From Steinernema hermaphroditum (Eukaryota > Nematoda > Chromadorea > Rhabditida > Steinernematidae), in the NCBI GenBank assembly GCA_030435675.1, contig CM059623.1, positions 14,689,092 to 14,753,091 of the forward strand: a stretch of DNA of 64,000 nucleotides. Reading direction: 5' to 3'. The notes under the pieces are model-generated. The model did no database searches. It was not told where the DNA came from and worked only from the letters and a program-made list of their open reading frames with translations. Shown here piece by piece: positions 35,029 through 46,463 of the stretch. How positions within the stretch are numbered: position 1 is the stretch's first letter; each line of letters starts with the position of its first letter. Position numbers and translations under genes: made by a program.

Positions 35029-35368
35029 ACATTTGCGGCGACTGTGGACGTTTCTTTGTCCTCTTCAGCGGTGACACGCTCCACTTGCCCGGAGACTTCG
35101 GCGGCGGCGCCGGCGTCGGAAGCGGCGTCGCTCGGAACGGCGAATCTTGAAGCGGAGACGGACAGGATTGGTTAGGGGTGGCATCGCCGTTGTTAGTGGG
35201 GGAGATGCAGCTTCGGGTTGGCGACACGGCGGCCGAGGTTAGTACGGGCGGAGAGGTGAGTTTGCCGCGCGCAGAGATTGGTGACTTCACCGGCGATTTC
35301 GTCGACTTACCCACTTCGGGTGGAGGCGCCGGGCCCGATGACGTTTGACAGGATTGGCCGCAGCCCAT
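35029..35368 (-). CDS. Possible lipidated proline-rich protein, exon 1
   Basis: An open frame starting MGCGQSC followed by about 105 serine/proline-rich residues (SPVKSPISARGK, PTPAPPPKSPGKWSVSP, RTKKRPQSPQM). Gly2 with Cys3 and a serine at position 6 is a good N-myristoylation plus palmitoylation signal, so a membrane-tethered signalling or scaffold protein is plausible. A donor GTAAGA follows 35029 in phase 1. The next exon is uncertain; an acceptor near 34860 would add only six residues before a stop. There are many SP motifs (possible proline-directed kinase sites). The family is not recognised. Confidence 0.5.
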
Positions 35369-35868
35369 GGTGGAATGGAAGGGATATGGGGTTACTGAGC
35401 TGGTTTGGAATATATCACGGTCATAATACTGAGAATAATTTATGACATTTGCATAGAAGTTTATCTGAAAGCAGCATCCAAAATGAGGACCGTTCCGCAA
35501 TTCACGCAGTAGACGAATGAACAGATCATAGACTATCACTTCCAGACGACAACGAAGAAGGAACTGGTCGTAAACCAGTCCAAATGAGACAGCAGGAATA
35601 CGATCCAGTAACTATCAGCGCTGAATGTGACACATGCAAAGTGTAGGGAGTCTAGGCAGAAGTTGGGAAACTCATTTTCGAGGACAATCAAACGTGGATC
35701 AGTAGGAAAATGAAAAAGGGGAAACCGACCAGTCGCACTCGCAAAAACGGCTCTAATATAAGCCGTCTTGTCAGTACAACACCTGGTTACCATCACTGAT
35801 ATCGAACTCAAATCAGCGCAAAGCCTCGAATAGAGAATCGACGTCATGTTGTTAAGCAGCGAAGGAGG

Positions 35869-37200
35869 TCAGAACTCGAAATATTGCGATTTTGATTTCG
35901 ACACCGAGACCGTGTCTTGAACATTTTGACTGGAGATCGAGGTTTGGTCTTGAGTGGAAATGTATGGGTATTCCTCGGTCCGCGTTTCTGTCAATTGCAT
36001 CGTTGGAGACGTCCGTCGATGGGACATTGGTTTAAAAGTTGTGTCTGCGCCAGTGGTGGTGTGACTGTCTTCTTCAACGATACATGATTCCAATGACTAA
36101 GGCAAGGGCGGCTCCGGAGCTTCTGAGAGATAGGGTCTTCGGAGAGATCTGCTTCGAAAAGATGGGGTCCTTGGTTCGAACGTTGGTGGTGGTCTTTGCT
36201 GGTGGTAGTTTCCTCAACGGCCGTTCCGGCCTCACCAGCCTAGATAGTGACTGTAGAGCCTATTCCAAAATGTACTTATTTGTTTTCCTGTTCTAAAGTC
36301 TGATTCGCATTTTACAAGTAGGGAGGGCATTAAAGTATACCTAATTCAATAACATTTGATTCGGTCAAAAAGTGAAAAAGTGTCACTCCTTGAATCGTGC
36401 CTGATATATGAACCTCATCAAACCAGAAATAATATACTATTGTAACTTTTGCCTCCAACATGGGAAGGGAATAGAAAAGACGTCCTATATCAGCACCAAA
36501 CATGGCCCCAAAAAGTGGCGACCGAATCGCAAAAAAACCGGAATTGATCGAGTTCCAAAAACATTCCGGTTGTAGGCATGTTGATCAGATCTACGGATAT
36601 GCAGATCGGAAATGTCTCAGTAAATAGCATCTTGTTCTCCCACTGATCCCTATATTCCATGACCTGGCCGTCCTAAATGAAGACACCACTTTATGACAAT
36701 GATAGCCGTAGTCATCCCACCGGTGTAGCGTCCACTAACAGCCGACATCTTCGCTAATAGCGTAGATCGCTAAGCTCTTAATGGCTTCCTCCGTGTGCAG
36801 ATTAGCCTTCTGCGGGAGTTCTCAGCGCATGACTTTCATTCTCAACGGTGATATATTTGGAAGCAAAACAAAACTGAGGAGGATAAGACAAGCTGTCACG
36901 AAACAGAGATCGGCACCTGTCACAATGGGTTGTCCGAGACGTCACCATTTCGATTTCGGTCGTCACGGTTTTAAGATCAGACATGTCGCCAACTTTTTCT
37001 TCCTCAGAGTGACGACAGCTTTTGAAAAGCTGTGGCGTGACGCGTAAATCATAGAGCGTGTGGATTATAGGGGGGATTCTACACCGTGGACATGGGGTGT
37101 GGCTATTTAAGGATGTGAATGGCTCTGAGGTTTCGATGAGCAGAGGTTCAGAAGCGCAGATTTGACAAATGTGGTCTCCAAACAAGTGGCTTTTCAACAA
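35869..37200 (-). other. Possible unresolved minus-strand gene
   Basis: Three open stretches (about 37200-36805, 36241-36010, 36093-35869) carry coding-like text, including HICQICASEP, CPRCRIPP and CDRCRSLF cysteine pairs and an acidic segment FEADLSEDPISQKL after the acceptor CTATCTAG. I could not join them in one frame. They may be exons of one gene with paired cysteines, or chance. Confidence 0.25.
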
Positions 37201-37639
37201 GACAGTAATGCACCAGCAAGTCCACTAGGATGTGCGGGCATGCCAGTCCAAAAGGGGTTACTTGGAAGTTGTAAATCCCGAAGAAAATTAGGATTTCCAG
37301 ACGACAAAGAATCGTTTAAATGAAGCACTACAAAATCGGCCTACTAAAAGATTGTTCTAGTAAGAAAATGCCGTATACTTTACTAGTAAGGTTTCATTCT
37401 GCTTATTCATGACAGTACAGATGAGAGAGTAGTCTAATAGATATTAGATGTAACCTGCTACTGCTAGCTCCAACTTAAGAAATGACTTTCAAAGATCAAT
37501 CAAGAATGATAGGTAAGCAAATTATGAGTTTTTGAAATAATGATAGAGGTTATAAAGGAACGAACAAGACCTTTTATGAAGAGATAGCAGCATTCTATTC
37601 TTGATCACGAAATAACCCTGAATTGTGTCATTAAAGCAT

Positions 37640-38240
37640 CACGTTGTAGGACATTGAGACCTGATCCCATTGAAGATTTCATGTCAGCCAGATTGTGAAT
37701 TCACAGAAGCATCCACAAGGAAGCATTGAATATGACGCACACCCTACCCTCTTAGAAGATTTTCATCGTGCCTTCCTTTTGTGTAGATCTTATGTCGCCC
37801 TCCGTCACTCACCCCATGTTCTAGAAGTCTTGTCACAACAGGAGCACATATATTTGATCATTTGATTAAGAAATCACGATCTAGGACTTTCAGGAACAAC
37901 CTAAGGTGAATAGATCCTTCAGGGTCGATGTCAGTCTGATTGTGAAGTCACGGGGTAGCTGCCTCATCCGGATATCGTACGCGCTGGCATGCCCCATGTG
38001 ACTACAAACGATTTTCGGATTAACACCCTTTTTCTGTTATTAAGCCTCCCTGGCAGTATGACGATGCTTTTGAGGATTATATAGAATTCGGGAAGTTGTA
38101 GTCACACGTGAGACGATGACGATTCTGTATATGGCCCCTGTCAGGAACAACCTAAGATGAATAGGGGTCCATGTCAATCAGATTGTGAACTCATAGAAGT
38201 ACGAGGAAGCTGCCTCATCGGGGTATCTTACTGGTATGAA
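37640..38240. repeat. Three diverged direct repeats
   Basis: Copies near 37670, 37890 and 38140 share TCAGGAACAACCTAAG, GATGAATAG, ATGTCANNCAGATTGTGAA and GNAGCTGCCTCATC; the first copy retains only the second half. Spacing is 220-250 bp. No open frame spans them. Confidence 0.65.
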
Positions 38241-39034
38241 GTCATACACTTACTTTACATAGACTTACGCGGACTGATAGTTCTGGAAATAACCCCAACC
38301 TGGTCACCATCTCAAAGAACACTTTGAACATCTCGACGCACCTCCAAAAACAACCATAAATCGGGCAATCGCCAAATCGACGCCCTAATCAGGCGGGTCG
38401 GCAATGGCCGTCCGGCCGCAACAAACACCTTGGCTCACTCACACGCGAAGCACTTGGCGAAGAAGAAGCGAGCCGAGAGCGCCACACGCAGCGGGGGGAT
38501 GATGCCCCGCGGGAGGAGGCGAGCCCCTCAAGCACAACAACAAGTTAATAGCCAACGACGACGTCTTCAATTTAAATCAACACGCCGCCGGCGGTGGGAT
38601 GCGACCTGGCGCGAGGGATGCAGCGGCGCCGGGGGAAGTGAAGAAGACGGAAACGGCGGGCGGGGCGGGGCGAAGGTGTAGGATTCGACCATGGCGGCGG
38701 CGGTGCACGAAATGTGTCCGGCGAGGATCACGTTCCCGCCTGGTTTTGTTTGGCCGCTGAATTATGGATTGGATCGCCGAGGGTGCCGGTGTGGGTGTGT
38801 CATACTTTGGCAATCATAAATCAAAGAGTTCAAAGCTGACGGAGAGGAGATGGGGGATGTTTTGAGGCGCCGTCATACGGATGCACTCGGGCATAACGTA
38901 AGTAATGTCATTATCTAGGTTCTGTTTACAAACAAACGTTGCACATGTAAGGGATTATTGTGCTTCAGGGGATCTTTTGTGAGAAACACTGAGTTCCAAG
39001 AAAGGGCTACAGCATCGGCTTGGCTACAGAAAAC

Positions 39035-39110
39035 TTCATACCCAGACCGGTACTGAACCCACATCGACCGATTACAAATCAAACACGCTCACTTCCAATA
39101 GAGCCCTTCG
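39035..39110 (-). repeat. tRNA-like (SINE-type) element
   Basis: On the minus strand TCTATTGGAAGTGAGCG is followed by GATTTGTAATC, which resembles the anticodon arm of tRNA-Thr(UGU), then GTGGGTTCAGTACC as B-box. It is related to 33560 and 41230. Confidence 0.5.
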
Positions 39111-40275
39111 ACCGAATAGTCCAACAATTGCACACCGGGTTCGACTGGAATAAAAACGATTCCATGAGTCTTGCATCTTGCCTCCCCCCCCCTTAGGGGG
39201 CTGTGGTGTCTCTATCCGAAGGGCCGCTTGTCCTTTGATGTGTTTACAGGTTTTAGGCCAATTTCAAATGAAGATTGTTCAAACCTGCTTCGAAAAAGAC
39301 CGCAGAATCTGAAAAACTCGACTTTGGGGAATTCAGCGATTACCCGGGGCTTTTGATCCCTAACTTCGTGTGATTGTTAGAATGCTACCTTGCTTTCAAG
39401 GAGAGATGCAAACTGAGCGGGAGTCTGTCAAGTCAGATCAAGTCAAGATCAAAATGCCTTTTCTGACTTTCTTGCTCTTTCTCGCTTTTCATTATATCGT
39501 TTAGTTCACCATTCAAAAGAGATGAACATTTTGGACTCAAGTTTACCCAAAACGGCTCACTGAATCAGGCATCAAATTCATTGGATTGGGTGCTTTCCAG
39601 AGAGCCTATTGTATAAGCTTGGGTTCAAATACGTTGCCATGACTTCTCAAAAGTAAGGTGATAATCAGAGGCGTTTTGGAAATCCCAAAAAGAAGGACTT
39701 ATTGAAATGCCGAACACTCGAACTGCTTGAACGCCGAACACCTCACCTTCAAGGTCCCTGATCTTCCTCAAGATCGTTCCGTTCGACATTGACTCCTTGA
39801 ATAAATGATGCCCGATTTCGCTAGCAGTATAAAATTCACCATTAAAGACAGATCCAAAAATAAATAATTCAGAAAACGAAATGTACTTAGCATGTTAATT
39901 TTTAGAAAATTTTGCGTCATTTCCTAAGAAGGATCATCCTCTAATCCGATACAGACTACGTGATACGGCGCCTCCTGGAAGAGTTCCTTAAGGATCTTCG
40001 GTTTGATCAGAGTTCCCATGGATCACGGATACTTAGCAGCAAAAGTTTAAAACTCATCCCAATTTTTAGAACAGCTTCGTAATTTCTTATATTCCAAAGA
40101 TCTCACCATAACGTTCTATGTACTTATAACCATGGATCATAAAAAGCGGATGTTTGGATCATCGAACTCCGTCAAAGTCTATCGTCTTCTTGGTGATCCT
40201 AAATTTGGAAAATCTTTTATACAGAATGAGGCCTCAAAAAGGGTATCTAGATTGTCATTTTCGTGAACATTCTAA

Positions 40276-40316
40276 GGTGAGACCGGTCAGAAAATGGAAG
40301 AAACCGACCGGTCTCA
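40276..40316. repeat. Perfect 12 bp inverted repeat
   Basis: GTGAGACCGGTC at 40276-40287 and its exact complement GACCGGTCTCAC at 40305-40316 enclose a 17-base purine-rich loop. No T-run follows, so a terminator-like reading is not supported. Confidence 0.8.
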
Positions 40317-41229
40317 CGTGTAGATACTCGCGAAAATGGCAAAACAAAAAGAAGGCGTATTAGTTCGGCGGTCTACAACATGAATGAGGTCAAGGGTCAA
40401 CCAAAAGATCCCTGTATTTCCAGTCCACCCTCAGAAGTCCGTCCTGAAAGCCTGTTCTTAAAAGCGTGAACAAAAGTGCGATGTCACTATTGCCAAAAGA
40501 ACGCACAGAACTCGACGATATATCACATTGGCCAGGTGTCGTACAACTCCGCAAAAAGCACGCAACAAGTTATAAATCAAGAGCTGAGGGCCGTCGACGA
40601 GCGAAGGACGACAGCTCGCTTTGTGTCCGCGTTGACGTATAATGAAGAAGATCCGATCCGATGTGGGGTGTCTATGCACTTTGAGAAGAGAAAACAGGCG
40701 GAGGCTTCTTCATATAACCTCGTGTTGGACTTTAGATTGAAACTGACACTATACCCAATGTCAGATACATGCAAAACAGAATCCTCTTGTTTATTCAAAT
40801 GCCGTCTGACAGAACTAATCACAACACACATTTACGTAAAGGTCGCGGACGTCATTTGAGTCGCCTTTGGGGTTTCGACTCAATTTCCTGATGTCATCAG
40901 ATGCGCGCATCAGATGGCATTTGACGTTAGTTGGCTTAGGACATGTCAGATTTTGGAGGAAAAAATAAGCATGAATACCTGTAGAAATGCGTTAGAGGAA
41001 GCCCGCACAAAAGGCTCAATGGACTTTGCCAAAAAAGCAAGCAAATAGCACATATCCATGCAGAAATCCTAATGACAGCCTGTATGTACGGAAATCACAT
41101 CAGTTATGTAAGGCTGAATAGGAAGCCATCGGATTCCCTCCGGAAGTAAGAAATAAATTTCAAAAATTGGTCCATTTTTCACTACTCTCTGTGCTGAATC
41201 TCAACAGAATGAACAGCGATCGGTTTCAG

Positions 41230-41312
41230 AGAAATAAGGTCCCATGTCGGCTTCGAACCGACCCCGAGCGGCTTACGAATTAAACACGTTCGCAATGGGC
41301 CACGCAGACAGT
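41230..41312 (-). repeat. tRNA-like (SINE-type) element
   Basis: On the minus strand: CTGTCTGCGTGGCCCATTGC, a degenerate anticodon arm, then GGGTCGGTTCGAAGCC. Closest relative is 33560-33640. Confidence 0.6.
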
Positions 41313-42562
41313 TCGGAAATACCAGGTTCAGTGCCACTATGCTTTCAAGACCGACAGTCTACCTGACCGATAGTCTATCGAGAATCAGTTTCGGAGAGAC
41401 AGGAACCGGTGATATTTCCTGCAGGGATATCGACGCGATATGCGTACATCGTTACCGAATATATCGAACATTTTTACCGATATATCGAATACGTTCGCTG
41501 GCTTGATGTATCGAATATATCGGAAATCAACGCCTAACGTATATCAACGGAATTGCACATGGTACTCTCTATTTTGCCTCAGAAATGCGGAAAAACGCGA
41601 GAACTACGATGTAATACGCTTTCGGAGTACAGTAACCAGCACGAGAGCGGTCCCACCACGATCACCCTGATTAGCACGCTGGCGATTACGGTACTGTCGT
41701 TATTCGAGTGTTGCTCATTGCTTCGAGTTGATCACAGTGTCCTTTTGTGCGTCTACCGCGTGTCTGCCGTCTGCAGTCAATCTTCCAGACAATTTCTATG
41801 GACAAACATCGTATAACACACCATAAACGCCGTAGCTACTGTAGTTAAGCGTCAAAACTTAAGATTACGGTATCTGGACCCACATATTTTGGTCGTTAAC
41901 TGCATGCCACCACCCACAAATGCGACGTACGAAGAAGGTCCATAAATAACCGTAGCGAAGTCGTAAATTCCCAACTGGCACGTCACGATAAAAGCTCGTC
42001 TTTTGCAAAAAGTCGCCGGCCACACAAAGACCGTTTTCTCAGAGATCGCCGGCTAAGCCCTCTCTGACGTCCAACTCTCCGACGACGGCGTCAAGGAGTC
42101 CATTTCGAGGAGACGACATCGGATATCCATACGGCCACCGCCGCCTTCCGATCGCATAAGCGTCCTATTTATGTCAACAAACGCGAGCTCGACACTCGGC
42201 GTCTTGACGTCTTCGAACGACGGCGATTATCTGCCGTGTTTGAGCCGAAAATTGACGCCTCGCCACAATGACGTCGGAAAGACAGCATCGTCTAATCGTT
42301 TGCAGATGAACGACGGCAATTAATGAAGTTTCGAGCGCTTAATGGTCACTTTAGGGGATGAGCATATGTGACACTTAAGGAGTGAAAATGTGCTGCAGGA
42401 GGTCCAGTCCATAAATAAGTCCAGGATGACGATGTGATGTGATTAGGGCATCCTACATCAGAGTCTCTTCGACGTAGTTTCATCACGATGACTACCGTGT
42501 TTACATAGACACCCTGGAGCGACACAATAATTACATCACATAAATGATCACGACACAACGGA

Positions 42563-43908
42563 TTACATTCGATACATCTCATTGTCCATAAACATAATTT
42601 TGTTGTTTAGCGCGTTCTTCGTTCGCTCTGACGTTTCGTAAACCTCTTGGATGGGTTGGTACTCGTTGTTGTTCTGATCGCCAACAGACATCCAGAGCGC
42701 GTAAGGCACAATTTCGACCTCTTCCGGTTTCTTAGCGACAGCTTCAGTTTGCTTCTTTGCCTTGGCATCACTAAATGTTCTTGTAGAACACATCGACTAG
42801 AAACGAACTTACTCAATGTGACCTTCAACGAACGTCGGTCTATGGAGTCGCAAAAGAGATGATGTTCCGCGAATTTTAAGTGCTGACACCTTCCTCAAAA
42901 ACCTACTCCTGTCTAGATCGCTATTAACAAGATCAGCATTGTTAATCGGAGTAGTGGCGTTCTTCATTCGATTGATATCGTTGAGTAGCAGTTCGATTTC
43001 AGTTTTTGTAAGCCGGCCTTGTTCGCTGTCGCAGTCTACACAGTAATAGCTGGAAAGCAGACGTTATACGAGCGGGACTTGTGAGTCGCCTACCGAAAGA
43101 TATATCGAGTTCTGATGTCTGCCAACAGCCTTTTGTGGGGTGTCTGTGGTTGCACGACCGCCATGCCAAACAGGAAATCGAAGAAGGGGATTCCCTCTTC
43201 ACCAGAGATGTTGAATGTCCGGTACAAGGATCGTAGATCGCTTCCATGCCGCATCTCATGCTTTTTGAAGAACAGTTCGAAATCTTCGAAGCTCATGACG
43301 TGCTGGGGCCACACAATGTCCAGGAACATTTCGTAGAGCTTCGCCATCTGCCGCTGCCCAAACCCCGCCTCGCGTAGCATCATGCGGTGATGGTCGGTAA
43401 AGAGATTCTCGTACATCTTCACTACATCAGCCACATTAAGGTCACCAGAGTGAATCCCACTCATCGGTAAAATCAAGCCAGATTCGATGGCCTTGACGGC
43501 TCCGGTAACGAACGGAGAGATCTTGCCGATGGTAGTGTGAGAGAGGACTTCAGCTGATGAACACCACATGTAACATTCCGGATGCGGGAGACGTTGACGG
43601 AACGCTTGGTCGGATACCTGAAATCAAAAAAGTGAAAAACATCGAAAAATCAAAACACTTACGAGAATACTAGCAAAAAACGTGTGATAGATCTGACTGC
43701 CCTCGCCATCGTAAGCGGTCGCCTCCCGCGCGATTCCTTTAACCGTGAACGTGGCACTTCCTGCGTTCAGTTCAGCCTGCACGGCATTCTCGATATCTAC
43801 CGTGGTCAGACTGCATACGCCGACTGTATAAAAGTTTTCCGTTTGCAGCGCGTCCGAATTCGTGTCGATCCATCGATCGGAACGCAAGCGAATCAAAAAC
43901 TGTAGGCC
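42563..43908 (-). CDS. EF-hand-like orphan protein (5' incomplete)
   Basis: Four joined exons at 43908-43663, 43617-43094, 43049-42813 and 42770-42563 give 404 residues; every phase closes and the introns are 42-46 bp. The first exon or exons are not found, since the 43908 exon has an acceptor (TCTTTTCAG) and no ATG. Residues around MSFEDFELFFKKH to YRTFNISGEEGIPFFDFLFG and CVDCDSEQGRLTKTE look like EF-hand helix-loop-helix pairs with imperfect loops. The tail is charged (DAKAKKQTEAVAKKPEE). Earlier parts contain QIYHTFFASIL and SPFVTGAVKAIES, which I cannot place. I do not recognise the family. It diverges from the kinase gene across about 0.7 kb. Confidence 0.7.
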
Positions 43909-44262
43909 CTGAAAAGACTGATGTCGCAAAAATATATACGAATCCAGAAACTCGCGATGTAGTGCATATTATCAGTCAAAACAACTTGCCAATCGATGAC
44001 ACTGCTGGTCAGTTACGATGGAAAGATAGAGCGCGATAATGAGGAGCAGTAAGGATCAGTTGAAGCATTAAAATTCGGCGATTGAAAAATCAATGGTGAC
44101 AAATTGCAGGATTTTTTTTATGGTCAAGACTCCGGTTTTGGGTCAGTGTTAAGCACAAAATTCCTGAGAGACAGAAACTGAGAAGAAAGACGCAGACGCT
44201 CTGGAGAACACGGAGAAAAAAAAACAGAAGAAGAATGAAGAAAAAGCAACGGTATATAAAAC

Positions 44263-44278
44263 GGGGGGGGGGGGGGGG
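44263..44278 (+). repeat. Sixteen-G homopolymer run
   Basis: Sixteen consecutive G in the gap between two divergent genes, 13 bases after TATATAAAAC-type sequence and before ATCACCCCC. It could form a G-quadruplex and is prone to length errors. Confidence 0.9.
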
Positions 44279-44584
44279 ATCACCCCCAAGGAGAAATGGC
44301 GGGAATATCTCACCTGTTGCGGGGAATAGTGAAAGAGGCAAACGATTCGATACATCGCTACCTCAACCGACCGGTCCACAAGTTGAAACTGACCGAACTG
44401 ACCGCTGGTCTCCGGTGAAATGTCTCCTTTTGCAGAAGGCGACCGATGAGGATTTTGCAGTGAGACAGTCTGTCCGGCTTACTTCATTTGAGAGGCGCAC
44501 ATCCAGGTACCGGTTTGTTGTTGTGTGCGTAGGACGTTCTTGTCGCCGCTAGTCATTTAGCCCATTTAGGCTGACTTTCAAACG

Positions 44585-46028
44585 ATGGTCGACCGGAGTT
44601 TGGCAGCGGAACAGTTCTACCATGGCCTTCTCCCACGCGAAGATATAAAATCGATGCTTAAGGTGAGTGATTGCTTCTGTTTCTTTGGAGCGACGATCGC
44701 GATTCTAGAACAATGGAGATTTTCTGGTCCGCACGACGGAGCCGGTGGCCGGGAAGCCTAGAGCTATCGTTATTTCAGTGATGGTCGATCACCACGACGA
44801 AGATAAAGGGGTTAGCGTTGATAAATATCTGATCGCTTTTTACGAACTGTTTATTTTCAGATTAAGCACTACGTCGTGCAGCGCACCTCAACCGGCAAAT
44901 ACATCATTGACAAGTACGGGTTTGACTCTATCTCCGAGATGGTCAACCATCACAAGAACAAAGAGTCGCTTGTCAAAACGGCTGAGATCATCATTCGGAC
45001 GCCAATTTTACGCCAAAATTGGGAACTATCGCACGACGATATTACTGTGACGAAGAAACTCGGAGAAGGTGCTTTCGGAGAAGTGTCGAAAGGCACGCTC
45101 AAGCTGAAAGATGGATCCTCTGTTAGCGTGGCGATTAAATTGGTACGATTACCTGTTACATCTTATTTACTGCCCGCATTGCAGGCGAAACTGGAAGTGC
45201 TGAAGAAGGAACAAATCAAAGAGATCGTGCGAGAGGCGCGCCTGATGCGCAATTTCTCTCATCCGAACATTGTGAAGTGTTATGGAGTTGCTGCCGGGCA
45301 GGAGCCATTGATGGTGGTGATGGAGCTGGTCAGCGATGGAGCGCTCGACTCCTATCTGCAGAAGACAAGTCTTACGCCGAGTCAAAAGATGGATTTCTGC
45401 CTTGGTGCGGCTTGGGGAATTGAGTATATGCACACGAAGAATGTACTGCATCGGGATATTGCCGCAAGAAACTGTTTGGTAGGGGACGGCAAGGTATGTA
45501 AGCTGCTATTGGTCGTAGATGTGTCAAACGGTTCCTTTTCAGATCAAGATCAGTGATTTCGGTTTGAGTCGGGAAGGCTCCACCTATCAGATGGATCCTC
45601 GCAGACGCGTTCCAATCCGTTGGCTCGCACCGGAAACGCTCCGCACCGCCAAGTACTCGCGAAAAACGGACGTTTGGGCATATGGAATCATGTGCTGGGA
45701 GATTTTCGCAAATGGCGCCGAACCCTACGGAGGAATGACGGTTGGAGAAGTGAACGCGAAAGTAAAGTCCGGATACCGTATGCCGCTGCCAGAGTGCACG
45801 CCCACCGACATGCATCAGATCGTAGAAGTGCGTTGTTGGTCGGATTCCCCGAACGATCGCTGGGCAATGAGCGAAATCGCCCGAGCCTTGGAGCGTATCA
45901 CGGGTACCGCGAAGCCGACGAAGAACGACAATACGTTGGTGATGAAGAGTTTGATGCAGTCAACGACGAACCGATCTGCCTACGGAGGTCCGAAGAGCGA
46001 GTTCAGCTTTTTGGGTGAGCGATACTAA
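44585..46028 (+). CDS. Fer/Fes-type SH2 tyrosine kinase
   Basis: A non-receptor protein tyrosine kinase of the large nematode Fer-like set, many members of which are germline or sperm expressed. Exons 44585-44662, 44709-44810, 44861-45142, 45185-45493 and 45543-46028 give 418 residues. The SH2 domain spans about 12-100, with FYHGLLPREDI and FLVRTTEP (the phosphotyrosine Arg is in FLVR, 31-34). The kinase domain spans about 120-385: GEGAFGEV at 128-135, VAIK with its Lys at 153, REARLMRNF, HRDIAARN from 243, DFGLSR from 262, PIRWLAPE. All catalytic residues are present. There is no F-BAR domain, as is usual for the short nematode forms. A 40-residue tail is serine/threonine-rich. The orthologue cannot be named among so many paralogues. 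Confidence 0.92.
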
Positions 46029-46122
46029 TGTAGATATGTGTATATAACATACATCGATATGTGCGAGTCTATTTATTCACTGCGAAATCACAGAATCCCA
46101 TATCATCAAGGGCTATAGAGCT

Positions 46123-46312
46123 TCACGAGTCCTTCTTCTGTGGTTCGCCCTCTAAAATCAGTCAAACGGATCCCGAGAATCAAGCGAACAGACTTACCGT
46201 TCGCTGCCTTCACGATGCGGCAGTTGATTTTCATCTTGATGTCGTCATAACAATGCCGCTTGGCAAAGCTGCGCACTGTCTCTTCGATCACTTTCGCTTC
46301 GCACTGCGCCAT
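46123..46312 (-). CDS. Possible 47-residue protein
   Basis: Two exons, 46312-46198 and 46151-46123, with a 46 bp intron (GTAAGT...TTTTAG) give MAQCEAKVIEETVRSFAKRH and then a basic middle and EGEPQKKDS end. If unspliced, the frame runs on to 68 residues. It starts 152 bp after the Lon-like stop on the same strand, with possible acceptors in between, which would fit a downstream operon gene. The family is not recognised and no signal peptide or membrane segment is present. Confidence 0.4.
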
Positions 46313-46463
46313 TTTCGACCGATCCCCCGTATATGAATGGAAGAACTGAGATTGGGAGGAGTGATATGCACTTGTAGACGTCTATGTCTAGAAGAGATGT
46401 GACAAACATGACGAGCTCAGTATAATTTATCCAAAACAAAAAAGAAATCTACATCCGCCACTT

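Larger units (their letters stand above)
36300..42340. other. Mostly non-coding region
   Basis: No gene is supported apart from the doubtful frames near its left edge. It holds a repeat cluster at 37640-38240, a GC-rich CpG-rich block at 38380-38780, tRNA-like elements at 39035 and 41230, a perfect hairpin at 40276-40316 and a second CpG-rich block at 41990-42310. Confidence 0.4.

Noticed and set aside
38430..38681. Arg-rich plus-strand frame
   Set aside because: It begins with TTG, not ATG, and lies in a CpG-rich block; no splice partner or family.
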